A stretch of 6,338 bases of DNA from Calditrichota bacterium (GTDB taxonomy: Bacteria; Zhuqueibacterota; Zhuqueibacteria; Zhuqueibacterales; Geothermadaptataceae). The translations under genes and the position numbers were made by a program. The notes under the pieces are model-generated. The model did not search any database. It had not been told where the DNA came from and was given only the letters and a program-made list of their open reading frames with translations. Within the stretch, counting starts at the first letter, position 1, and each line of letters starts with the position of its first letter. The stretch lies in the NCBI GenBank assembly GCA_008501545.1, contig QQUM01000028.1, positions 1 through 6,338 on the forward strand, written 5' to 3'. Below, in pieces: positions 1 through 6,161 of the stretch.

Positions 1-153
1 AAAGATGCGACGCTCATCGTTACAGATGGCGATCCACGCGATAGTCGCACCCATGTTGAATTGGAAGTTATTCAGGGACGCGCAGTGCCACTGACCAGCC
101 GCCATACCCGATTGAACGAAAAATACAAAACCAAATACGCGAGGATGAAATAA
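1..153 (+). CDS. C-terminal end of an amidohydrolase-like protein (5' truncated by window)
   Basis: Frame 1 is open from the window edge to a TAA at 151-153 and gives 50 residues. It begins KDATLIVTDGDPRDSRT and continues with a VELEVIQGRAVPL segment. This resembles the closing beta-sandwich of imidazolonepropionase-type or D-aminoacylase-type amidohydrolases, where a 'GKDADLVV-DGDP' strand is followed by 'V-V-IDGR-V'. The metal-binding active-site part lies upstream of the window, so neither substrate nor activity can be judged. The tail is basic (KYKTKYARMK). The stop lies six bases before the next start codon, so the gene is probably co-transcribed with the reductase gene. The family call is from pattern recognition of a short C-terminus and is moderately sure. 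Confidence 0.6.
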   Translation, partial: KDATLIVTDGDPRDSRTHVELEVIQGRAVPLTSRHTRLNEKYKTKYARMK

Positions 154-159
154 GACTTC

Positions 160-1380
160 ATGGCTTCACGATACGATCTCATCATTGTCGGCGCCGGGCC
201 TGCCGGTTCCACCTGTGCCCTGTATACCGCCCGTGCCGGTTTAAAAGTTCTGCTGCTGGACAAAAACACCTTTCCACGTGATAAAATCTGCGGCGATGCC
301 ATTTCCGGAAAAAGTGTGAATTACCTTGAAGAACTGGGACTCGTCGATGCTGTGCAGGAGTCACCACAAGTGGCTGTAAGCGGCATTCTTTTTTCCGCAC
401 CCAATGGGACCAAAATCACCGTCCCGTTCATCCCGCGGGAAAACAACAAGGTCTCACCGGGATTTGTCTGCCGCCGTAAAGTCTACGACAACATTCTCTT
501 TCAGGAAGCGAAAAAACATGTGGAGACCATCGAAAACTTCAAGGTGACCGATTTTTTACAGAAAGATGGGCACATCACCGGAGTGAGTGGGATCAACGCA
601 AACAAAGAAGCCCTGGACTTCGAAGCAAAAGTCGTCGTTGGCGCCGACGGCTACAACTCCATTCTCTCGCGCAAACTGGGATTTTACGAGCATGATCCCA
701 AACACTGGGTTGTGGCGACACGCGCCTACTACCGCGGTGTAACCGGGATGACCGATGCCATCGAAATCCATTTTGTCAAGGACGTGCTGCCGGGCTATTT
801 CTGGATATTTCCACTGGAGGACGGTTTGGTAAATGTAGGCATTGGCATGCTTCACAACGAACTGAAAAAACGCCAAATCAGCTTGCCGCAGGCGCATATG
901 GCTGCGGTGGAGTCGCCCTATTTTCGTGAACGATTTAAGGACGCAGAGCTTTTAGGAAAAATTTCCGGCTGGAATTTACCGGTGGGCAGCAAACAGCGCA
1001 AAGCCAGCGGTGACGGTTTTGTCCTGCTCGGCGATGCCGCCGGACTGATCGATCCATTCTCTGGCGAGGGCATTGGCAATGCCATGTGCTCGGGAAAAAT
1101 TGCCGCTGAGGTGCTGACCGAAGTCTGCAAAGGCAGCGATTTTTCCGCACAGCGATTGCGGGAATACGACCAAAAATTGTGGCAGGAACTGGGCGACGAA
1201 TTGCGCACCAGCACCATGCTGCAGAAACTCGGACGCTTCCAGCCGCTGCTCAATCTCGTTGTCAACAAAGCCGCGAAAAGCAACGACGTCCGCATCCTGA
1301 TCTCCGAAATGATGGCCGGCGTGACACCACGAAATGTGTTGCTGAATCCGTGGACGTATTTGAGGTTGTTGTTTGTGTGA
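160..1380 (+). CDS. Geranylgeranyl reductase family FAD-dependent oxidoreductase
   Basis: This 406-residue flavoprotein is full length for its family (about 380-430 residues). The N-terminal Rossmann FAD site is GAGPAGS at 11-17, with the acidic residue ending the second strand at D34. It is followed by the family signature PRDKICGD at 39-46. The GADG motif is at 161-164, and the second FAD-binding motif GDAAGLIDPFSGEGIG is at 291-306. The FWIFP segment at 214-218 and the late NVLLNPWTYLRLL segment are also typical. Members reduce isoprenoid double bonds (geranylgeranyl chains, archaeal-type lipids, quinone side chains) or act as related FAD monooxygenase-like enzymes; the substrate here cannot be told. 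The ATG at 160 lies 14 bases after a GAGGA (141-145) and begins the Rossmann strand directly, so no earlier start is needed. The final 105 bases occur again, diverged, at 2138-2242. Confidence 0.9.
   Translation: MASRYDLIIVGAGPAGSTCALYTARAGLKVLLLDKNTFPRDKICGDAISGKSVNYLEELGLVDAVQESPQVAVSGILFSAPNGTKITVPFIPRENNKVSPGFVCRRKVYDNILFQEAKKHVETIENFKVTDFLQKDGHITGVSGINANKEALDFEAKVVVGADGYNSILSRKLGFYEHDPKHWVVATRAYYRGVTGMTDAIEIHFVKDVLPGYFWIFPLEDGLVNVGIGMLHNELKKRQISLPQAHMAAVESPYFRERFKDAELLGKISGWNLPVGSKQRKASGDGFVLLGDAAGLIDPFSGEGIGNAMCSGKIAAEVLTEVCKGSDFSAQRLREYDQKLWQELGDELRTSTMLQKLGRFQPLLNLVVNKAAKSNDVRILISEMMAGVTPRNVLLNPWTYLRLLFV
1276..1380 (+). repeat. 3'-end direct repeat, intact copy (inside the reductase gene)
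   Basis: The last 35 codons of the reductase gene, including the TGA, align without gaps to 2138-2242. I count 17 mismatches in 105 bases (about 84% identity). Homology stops at the stop codon: the bases after the two TGAs (GAGAAT here, TTTCCG there) do not match. On the left I see no convincing match upstream of 1276 and 2138. Confidence 0.85.
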
Positions 1381-1477
1381 GAGAATCTTTGGCAATAACC
1401 GAAGCCAATCGGTGCCACACTTAAAGTAGAATTATCGTTTCCCCGTATGATTATGAATTCTTCGCCTGAGATTTAGC

Positions 1478-1759
1478 TCATTGGATCGTTTGCTTTAATT
1501 CCAGATCAATTCTTTCTTTTAAAAAAATTTTAATTAAAGACTGATATGGAACGTCTCTTTTATTTGCAATCATTTTTATCTCATCTAAAATAAATTCCGG
1601 TAGACGAAGAGATATTGTCTTTGTTGATGGTTTTAATTTTGGGAAAGCAATTTTTTCTGATTTATTCCATTTAATATATTCTGTAGAATCTGACTTTGCC
1701 CAGAATTCTCGCTCTTCATCTTCATTTTGAAATTTAGGTATTTTTTTAAATTTGCGCAT
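1478..1759 (-). CDS. brnA: BrnA/CopG-type ribbon-helix-helix antitoxin
   Basis: This 93-residue protein has the layout of the CopG-type antitoxin family that pairs with BrnT. The N-terminal region is charged and contains KKIPKFQNEDEEREFWAKSDSTEY (residues 5-28, the characteristic 'F-sE-EE-eFW---D' pattern). A linker follows, then a ribbon-helix-helix DNA-binding fold: strand KTISLRLPE at 47-55, helix 56-67, a turn at DVPYQ and a second helix SLIKIFLKERI at 74-84. The expected role is to bind and neutralise the toxin encoded just upstream and, as a dimer, to repress their shared promoter. The ATG at 1759 overlaps the toxin gene by 14 bases, and an AAGGA/GAGAAG purine stretch inside the toxin gene serves as ribosome site. 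The gene is AT-rich, unlike the chromosomal flanks. Confidence 0.85.
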   Translation of the reverse strand: MRKFKKIPKFQNEDEEREFWAKSDSTEYIKWNKSEKIAFPKLKPSTKTISLRLPEFILDEIKMIANKRDVPYQSLIKIFLKERIDLELKQTIQ

Positions 1760-2045
1760 AAAATTCTTCTCTTTCCTTCTTATTCATATCTCGTGCTGAT
1801 ATGACACGAATAAGATCTTTTCTTATTGTAAATACAATAAATAGTAATCGTCCAGTATCGGATATTCCAAGTAGATACCATCTTTTCTCAATTTGCGAAT
1901 GTTTTTTGTCATCGGTAATAATTAATGGCTCATTAAAAAATACTTGTTCAGATTCATTTCTCGAAACTTGATGACGAATCCAATTTTTTTCACTATTTCC
2001 ATCGTCCCAGTCAAAGCCTATACAATTTAAAAATGGTTTATTCAT
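1746..2045 (-). CDS. brnT: BrnT family type II toxin
   Basis: This 99-residue protein matches the BrnT pattern along its length. FDWDDGNSEKNWIRHQVS (residues 11-28) is the usual 'F-WD--K---N--KHGVS' start. It is followed by VFFNEPLI (35-42, 'vF-DPl'), a DDKKHSQIEKRWYLLG segment (45-60), SDTGRLLFIVFT (62-73), and the signature IRVISARDMNKKEREEFY (79-96). BrnT toxins have a RelE-like fold and inhibit translation, probably by cutting RNA. Toxin first, antitoxin second with an overlap is the normal order for this family. H25, R55, R66, R75 and the ISAR segment are kept, so the toxin looks intact. The protein begins about six residues earlier than many relatives. No other ATG, GTG or TTG fits, and no Shine-Dalgarno sequence precedes the ATG. 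Confidence 0.88.
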   Translation of the reverse strand: MNKPFLNCIGFDWDDGNSEKNWIRHQVSRNESEQVFFNEPLIITDDKKHSQIEKRWYLLGISDTGRLLFIVFTIRKDLIRVISARDMNKKEREEFYAQI

Positions 2046-2054
2046 ATATTTTGT

Positions 2055-2082
2055 ATATTACTAAAACATACATAAATTGCAA
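2055..2082 (-). promoter_or_regulatory. Likely promoter/operator of the toxin-antitoxin operon
   Basis: On the minus strand TTGCAA (2082-2077) and TAATAT (2060-2055) lie 16 bases apart, a fair match to -35 and -10 boxes. The -35 box sits within a perfect palindrome AATTGCAATT (2075-2084), a plausible binding site for a dimeric ribbon-helix-helix antitoxin. A second small palindrome, TTCTAGAA, lies at 2090-2097. The -10 box ends only nine bases before the toxin ATG, so the transcript would start about two or three bases upstream of the start codon, that is, nearly leaderless. The region is AT-rich, so chance matches to -10-like sequences are easy. The assignment is tentative. Confidence 0.4.
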
Positions 2083-2137
2083 TTATAAATTCTAGAACTT
2101 TTAATTTTGGAAAATGCTAATGTGGATGAGAGAGACC

Positions 2138-2242
2138 AAAAGCAACGACGTACGCATCCTTATTTCCAAAATAATAGACTGGGTGACTCAACGGAATGTG
2201 CTGCTGAACCCGCGGACTTATTTGAGGCTGTTGTTTGTGTGA
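2138..2242 (+). pseudogene. Orphan 3' fragment of a geranylgeranyl reductase family gene
   Basis: Read in frame from 2138, this gives KSNDVRILISKIIDWV then TQRNVLLNPRTYLRLLFV and a TGA at 2240-2242. It differs from the end of the intact protein at 7 of 34 residues (E to K, M to I twice, A to D, G to W, P to Q, W to R). There are no gaps and no internal stop. Of 17 base differences I count 9 silent and 8 replacing, more silent per available site than neutral decay would give. This suggests the two copies diverged while both were still functional gene ends. It has no start codon, N-terminal domain or FAD motifs, so it is a remnant and not an expressed gene. Confidence 0.8.
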
Positions 2243-2249
2243 TTTCCGC

Positions 2250-2284
2250 AAAAGGTGCCAGGCACTTCCAAAGTGCCGGGCACC
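2250..2284 (-). terminator. Rho-independent terminator of the groE-aminotransferase unit
   Basis: A 14-bp inverted repeat (arms 2254-2267 and 2271-2284, one A/G mismatch, three-base loop) begins three bases after the aminotransferase stop codon. On the minus strand it is followed at once by TTTT (2253-2250). Read on the plus strand it lies 11 bases after the TGA of the reductase-end fragment and has no T tract on that side. The arms (GGTGCC-GGCACTT) also resemble REP-type intergenic palindromes. Confidence 0.75.
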
Positions 2285-2287
2285 TGA

Positions 2288-3619
2288 CTATTCGCGCGTG
2301 TCCAGATTTCTCACCCAGTCACAGAGTCTTTCGATGCCCGTCGTAACTCTGGGGCAATTTTCTTCCAAAAATGCATCATCGAGAACGCCGTTGTTCGGGA
2401 TTTCTTTAAGTCGCGCCAAAACAGCCGCGCCGTCGAAATCCACATAAGCCATACGAAAAACGAGCCTGTGTTCCGGTCGTCCAAAGCAGACGCCGGGTAT
2501 TGTGGCAACACCGGTCCTTTGCAGAATATTTTCACTTAGCGCACGGCTTGTTTGGATGCCATGCTTTTTTAGGGATTGTTCAAACGGAGAAAAACTGGGG
2601 AAAAAGTAAAAAGCTCCCTGTGGCGCATGCACTTTGATTCCCACCTCCAGCATTTTTCTGTAACAGTATTGACCAAGCGATTTCAACACGCGGCGGCATT
2701 GCAACAGGTATGTCTCGATTTCTTCCCCACCCTGAAAAGCGCTTACGGCAGCATATTGAATAGGAGCGCTTGTCGATGTGTAGGTTTCGCTGGCAACAAC
2801 TGCCATGGCTTCAAGCAGCCATTGTAGAGAGTCCGGAAACGTAAACGTGCCCAGTCGCCAGCCACCGGCGCCACACCACTTGCTCAACCCTGTGCTGATT
2901 ATCGTGCCTTCTGGATAAAATTCTGCTATCGAAATGTGTTTGCCCTCATGGTGAATTTCGCCATAGATTTCATCGGAAAGCAACACCATCTGGTATTTTC
3001 GCGCCACCTTCGCAAGTGCTTGCAAATGTTTCCGGTCATAAGCGTGCCCGGTAGGATTATTTGGGCTATTCAAGATGAGAAGTCTCGGCCTGTATGGATC
3101 GTTTTCACAGAGTTCCTCTATCTCCTCAGGCATCAAAAGCCAGTTGTTTTCAGAGCGCGTTGCCAACCATCGTACATTTCTTCCGATAATTTGCGCCTGA
3201 GGTGCGTATGAAACCCAGGATGGGGTAGGAATTACCAAATCGCCGTAATATGAAAGCTGGATGAGGAACATCAATTCCTTGGAACCCGGACCTATCAGTA
3301 CATTTTCTGCCTTGCGCTGAATTCCTTGCTTGCGACAGTGATAATCGGCCACTGCCTCCCGAAGCTGGTACAATCCTTTGACCGGAAGGTAGTCTTTTTG
3401 GTGGGCATTCTCTTTTAGTGCGTCAACCACCGGTTCCGGAACTGGAAACGGCGATTGGCCCAATCCAAATCTGAAAACATCCAGACCTGTGCGACTCAAC
3501 TCTGAACTCAACTCGTTAATAGCCAAAGTTGCAGACGGCTCGAGCCCTCGAATATGGAGGTTCAAGTTAATCCCGAATGACCTATCGAGGGCAGTGCCGT
3601 GCTGTGATTTCAGTATCAT
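2288..3619 (-). CDS. Class I/II pyridoxal-phosphate aminotransferase
   Basis: This 443-residue fold-type I enzyme resembles aspartate/aromatic aminotransferase subgroup I. The cofactor and substrate residues are all visible: Y77 in the KDYLPVKG segment, NNPTG at 187-191 (N187), DEIYG at 216-220 (D216 and Y219), the Schiff-base lysine K247 in STGLSKW, GWRLG at 253-257 (R255) and R389 in FRMAY, the usual alpha-carboxylate-binding arginine. It therefore looks active, but the amino acid substrate cannot be told. It is somewhat longer than the usual ~400 residues, with about 20 extra residues at the front and a C-terminal GIERLCDWVRNL helix. The ATG at 3619 has a strong GGAGGG ribosome site at 3632-3627, seven bases upstream. 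It starts 38 bases after groEL with no terminator between them, so it probably shares the groE transcript. It ends at a strong terminator. Confidence 0.92.
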   Translation of the reverse strand: MILKSQHGTALDRSFGINLNLHIRGLEPSATLAINELSSELSRTGLDVFRFGLGQSPFPVPEPVVDALKENAHQKDYLPVKGLYQLREAVADYHCRKQGIQRKAENVLIGPGSKELMFLIQLSYYGDLVIPTPSWVSYAPQAQIIGRNVRWLATRSENNWLLMPEEIEELCENDPYRPRLLILNSPNNPTGHAYDRKHLQALAKVARKYQMVLLSDEIYGEIHHEGKHISIAEFYPEGTIISTGLSKWCGAGGWRLGTFTFPDSLQWLLEAMAVVASETYTSTSAPIQYAAVSAFQGGEEIETYLLQCRRVLKSLGQYCYRKMLEVGIKVHAPQGAFYFFPSFSPFEQSLKKHGIQTSRALSENILQRTGVATIPGVCFGRPEHRLVFRMAYVDFDGAAVLARLKEIPNNGVLDDAFLEENCPRVTTGIERLCDWVRNLDTRE

Positions 3620-3657
3620 GTAGTATCCCTCCAGTACGGTGAATCATCGCAACGCAA

Positions 3658-5283
3658 TCAATACATCTCGCTACCGTCCGGCATGCCAGACGTGTGTTTC
3701 TTCGGCTCGGGCTTGTCAACGATGGTTGCTTCTGTCATCAACAATAAGCCTGCCACGCTGGCTGCATTTTCCAAAGCGACACGTGTAACCTTCGTCGGGT
3801 CAATGACACCACCTTCGATCATATCGCCATATTGTTCCGTCTCTGCATTGAAACCGAAGTTTTTCTCTTTGCTTTCCATAACTCGCCGCACAACGATCGA
3901 ACCTTCATGACCGGCGTTGTTAACAATCTGCCGCAGCGGTTCTTCCAGCGCACGGCGTACGATGTCCAGACCGATCTTCTCATCGCCCTTCAGCTCGAGA
4001 AAATCGAGAGCCTTCATACCGCGAATCAAAGCCACACCACCGCCGGGCACAATGCCTTCTTCAACCGCAGCTCGGGTAGCATGCAGTGCATCCTCAACCC
4101 TGGCTTTTTTCTCCTTCATTTCCACCTCAGTAGCCGCACCGATTTTGAGAACCGCAACACCGCCAGCCAACTTGGCCAGGCGTTCTTGCAATTTTTCCCT
4201 GTCGTAATCCGATGTTGTGGCTTCGATCTGCTTCTTTATCTGGCTGATCCTGCCTTTTATATCGTCCTTTTTGCCAGCACCTTCTACAATGGTGGTGTCT
4301 TCCTTGTTAATAACGACCTTTTTCGCTTTACCCAAATCCGTGGTTGTCGCATTCTCCAGTTTGAAACCAGCCTCTTCGGAAATTACACGCCCACCTGTGA
4401 GCGTAGCAATGTCTTCCAGCATTGCCTTGCGCCTGTCGCCGAAACCCGGCGCCTTGACAGCAGCGATCCGCAAGGTTCCGCGCAGCTTGTTGACAACAAG
4501 GGTTGCCAGGGCTTCGCCTTCAACATCTTCTGCAATAATGAGCAAGGGTTTGCCCTTTTGCGCAACCTTCTCCAGCAGTGGAAGCACGTCTTTCATGTTG
4601 CTGATTTTTTTATCGTGAATCAGAATGAGCGGTTCCTCAAATTCAACTTCCATGGTCTCCGGGTTGGTAACAAAATAGGGAGAGAGATAGCCTCGGTCAA
4701 ATTGCATGCCTTCGACAATCTCGAGCGTGGTCTCCGTGCCCTTGGCTTCCTCGATGGTGATGACACCATCCTTGCCAACCTTCTCCATGGCGTCGGCAAT
4801 CAACTCACCTATGGACATGTCGTTGTTGGCGGAAATGGCGCCTACCTGGGCAATCTCGGTTTTACCGGGGATGGGCTTGCTGAATTTCTTGATCTCTGCA
4901 ACGACGGCGGCAACCGCTTTATCGATTCCGCGTTTCATTTGCGTTGGATTCGATCCTGCCGTGACGTTCTTCAAACCCTGAGCGAAAATTGCCTGCGCCA
5001 AAACTGTCGCGGTCGTGGTACCGTCACCAGCGAGATCGCTGGTTTTGGATGCAACTTCCTTCACCATTTGTGCACCCATATTCTCCAGTGGATTTTCCAG
5101 CTCGATTTCTTTGGCGACTGTAACGCCATCTTTGGTAATCGTCGGCGCACCGTATTTTTTTTCGATGACGACATTTCTGCCTTTCGGACCCAATGTCGCC
5201 ACAACGGCTGCTGCGAGCTGATCAACGCCTTTTTTTAGAGACGTGCGGGCATCTCCACTGAATCCAATTGATTTTGCTGACAT
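3658..5283 (-). CDS. groEL: 60-kDa chaperonin GroEL
   Basis: This is the ATP-driven double-ring protein-folding chamber of the cytoplasm, and at 541 residues it is full length. The nucleotide site is intact: LGPKGRNV at 31-38, GDGTTT at 86-91 with D87, PGGGVAL at 413-419, and the catalytic D398 in [11 protein letters not shown], at the same numbers as in Escherichia coli. The apical domain holds the expected [10 protein letters not shown] (195-204) and [10 protein letters not shown] (277-286). The C-terminal tail after residue 525 is short, [18 protein letters not shown], without the usual run of GGM repeats. An AAAGGAG ribosome site (5300-5294) lies ten bases before the ATG. A receiver-domain gene separates it from groES, and an aminotransferase follows 38 bases downstream. 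Confidence 0.98.
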   Translation of the reverse strand: MSAKSIGFSGDARTSLKKGVDQLAAAVVATLGPKGRNVVIEKKYGAPTITKDGVTVAKEIELENPLENMGAQMVKEVASKTSDLAGDGTTTATVLAQAIFAQGLKNVTAGSNPTQMKRGIDKAVAAVVAEIKKFSKPIPGKTEIAQVGAISANNDMSIGELIADAMEKVGKDGVITIEEAKGTETTLEIVEGMQFDRGYLSPYFVTNPETMEVEFEEPLILIHDKKISNMKDVLPLLEKVAQKGKPLLIIAEDVEGEALATLVVNKLRGTLRIAAVKAPGFGDRRKAMLEDIATLTGGRVISEEAGFKLENATTTDLGKAKKVVINKEDTTIVEGAGKKDDIKGRISQIKKQIEATTSDYDREKLQERLAKLAGGVAVLKIGAATEVEMKEKKARVEDALHATRAAVEEGIVPGGGVALIRGMKALDFLELKGDEKIGLDIVRRALEEPLRQIVNNAGHEGSIVVRRVMESKEKNFGFNAETEQYGDMIEGGVIDPTKVTRVALENAASVAGLLLMTEATIVDKPEPKKHTSGMPDGSEMY

Positions 5284-5305
5284 CTATTCAAATCTCCTTT
5301 TTTAA

Positions 5306-5668
5306 TTATGCAATATTTTGCAGAATGCGCCTGATAGTGCTTTTTAATTCGGTTAAATCATCGGATTTTGTGATAAAAGCATTGGCAAGCCATGTATGAA
5401 AATCATATTTATATTCGGTAAATCCGGAGTTGATGACCACTTTTAAACTCCGATCAGTATTTGCGATATTATGAAGATAATCTAAACCTAAACCATTTGA
5501 AAACACGATTTCCATGACAACGATATCAATAGCATTCGTGTGAATATGCGCTAATGCTTCTTCATTATCGAATGCAGCGTAGACTCTATATCCTTCGTCT
5601 TCAAGTTCATGACGGTATGTCTGTTGAAGATTTCCATCCTGATCAAAAATTAAAATTTTCTCATCCAT
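5306..5668 (-). CDS. Stand-alone receiver-like (pseudo-receiver) protein in the groE operon
   Basis: This 120-residue protein is a single response-regulator receiver domain with no output domain. The start KILIFDQDG (residues 4-12) matches 'KILIVDDE', keeping D9 and D11 of the acidic pocket but with Q10 at the second acidic position. The region IDIVVMEIVFSNGLGLDYL (47-65) matches the strand and loop of the phosphorylation site, but the aspartate is replaced by E53. S81 (VINSG) stands at the switch Ser/Thr, and K101 (FITKS) is the conserved lysine, though the following cis-proline is S102. A glutamate at this site cannot take phosphate in the usual way and often mimics the active state, so the likely role is phosphorylation-independent protein contact. 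The partner is unknown. The ATG at 5668 has only a weak purine-rich ribosome site. The stop is 22 bases before groEL, so translation is probably linked. The gene looks more AT-rich than groEL. Confidence 0.85.
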   Translation of the reverse strand: MDEKILIFDQDGNLQQTYRHELEDEGYRVYAAFDNEEALAHIHTNAIDIVVMEIVFSNGLGLDYLHNIANTDRSLKVVINSGFTEYKYDFHTWLANAFITKSDDLTELKSTIRRILQNIA

Positions 5669-5697
5669 TCTTCGCTCTCTCGCAATCTATTCCCAAT

Positions 5698-5743
5698 AAA
5701 AAGAAGCGGCGTCGATGGGCGAAGCATCTTTCGGTACCCATCG
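5698..5743 (-). promoter_or_regulatory. Possible attenuator hairpin between groES and the receiver gene
   Basis: Within the 122-base gap after groES, arms CGATGGG (5713-5719) and CCCATCG (5737-5743) form a 7-bp stem. An inner CGAA/TTCG stem (5720-5723 with 5730-5733) is separated by a three-base bulge and closes a six-base loop. On the minus-strand transcript a T-rich run TTCTTTTT (5705-5698) follows after eight bases, too far for a strong terminator. The 5739-5743 arm can alternatively pair with CGATG at 5750-5754. The structure could lower read-through from groES or be an RNA-processing site. It could also be chance. Confidence 0.3.
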
Positions 5744-5790
5744 TGGACTCGATGATTGACTTTTTATACATTCCATAATTGTTGTGCATT

Positions 5791-6075
5791 CTATAAAATT
5801 GCAAAAATATCGCTTTCTCTCATGATCAAATATTCGGTATCGTGAACAGTTATCTCCGTGCCGGAATATTTTCCAAACAACACCTTGTCCCCTTTCTTCA
5901 CTTCCAATGGAACTCTCTTTCCTTCATCGTTCATTTTTCCCGGTCCAACTGCAATGATTTCACCTTCTTGCGGTTTCTCCTGGGCCGTGTCAGGGATGAT
6001 GATACCACCTGGTTTTTTCTCTTTATGTTCATCAGGTTGTACGATAACATGATCGGATAAGGGTTTTATTTTCAT
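5791..6075 (-). CDS. groES: 10-kDa co-chaperonin GroES
   Basis: This 94-residue protein is the usual length for the lid of the GroEL chamber, which works as a heptamer. The N-terminal [13 protein letters not shown] strand (2-14) is followed by the mobile loop [17 protein letters not shown] (19-35), whose GGIIIP contacts GroEL. The GEIIAVGPG roof segment is at 38-46, then [16 protein letters not shown] (60-75) and the closing [14 protein letters not shown]. The ATG at 6075 has an AGGA ribosome site (6090-6087) 11 bases upstream. It is the first chaperonin gene of the minus-strand series. No CIRCE-type inverted repeat (TTAGCACTC with its nine-base spacing) is seen upstream, so HrcA control is not supported by this sequence. 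Confidence 0.97.
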   Translation of the reverse strand: MKIKPLSDHVIVQPDEHKEKKPGGIIIPDTAQEKPQEGEIIAVGPGKMNDEGKRVPLEVKKGDKVLFGKYSGTEITVHDTEYLIMRESDIFAIL

Positions 6076-6101
6076 TTTCGATTGTTTCCTTTAAGCCATT
6101 A

Positions 6102-6134
6102 CCGGGTGTGACAGCCAAGTGCTGGCACACCCGG
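6102..6134. repeat. Strong intergenic hairpin upstream of groES
   Basis: Arms CCGGGTGTG (6102-6110) and CACACCCGG (6126-6134) pair perfectly. After one A/G mismatch, CAGC (6112-6115) pairs with GCTG (6121-6124), leaving the loop CAAGT. It fills much of the 86-base gap between the upstream small gene and groES. No T run follows on the minus strand, so it is not a classical terminator. It may be a REP-type palindrome, an RNA-stabilising structure at the groES 5' end, or a weak terminator for the upstream gene. Its right arm resembles that of the 2254-2284 hairpin. Confidence 0.6.
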
Positions 6135-6161
6135 AGGGAATTGGGACAAACTGCCCGGAAC

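Larger units (their letters stand above)
1381..2137. mobile_element. Putative AT-rich island carrying a toxin-antitoxin pair, inserted at a gene 3' end
   Basis: The stretch between the two repeat copies is visibly much richer in A and T than either flank. It contains only the brnT-brnA type operon and short non-coding edges: 97 bases on the left and about 90 on the right. Direct repeats of a gene end on both sides are what site-specific integration into a 3' end leaves behind. However, there is no integrase, transposase, terminal inverted repeat or recognisable crossover core here. This could be a mini-element mobilised in trans, the remnant of a larger island, or the product of homologous recombination with a related strain's locus. 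The island boundaries are inferred from the repeat edges. Confidence 0.4.

Noticed and set aside
1391..1416. Weak imperfect hairpin (GGCA/TGCC and CCGA/TCGG) after the reductase gene as a terminator
   Set aside because: The stem is only 4+4 bp with a four-base bulge and no T run follows, so it does not qualify as an intrinsic terminator.
918..1418. Minus-strand open frames opposite the 3' half of the reductase gene
   Set aside because: They are antisense shadows of a well-supported flavoprotein gene, with biased Ser/Arg/Pro-rich translations and no recognisable domain.
2107..2346. Plus-strand open frame across the reductase-end fragment and the terminator
   Set aside because: It reads the reductase-derived segment in the wrong frame, runs through the hairpin and into the antisense of the aminotransferase, and resembles no protein.
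3832..5238. A long plus-strand open frame of 468 codons
   Set aside because: It lies fully antisense to groEL, whose protein is unmistakable. Its translation is low-complexity and matches no family I know, and the open frame is a by-product of groEL codon usage.
5842..6060. Plus-strand open frames opposite groES
   Set aside because: They are antisense to a canonical groES gene and have no ribosome site or domain.
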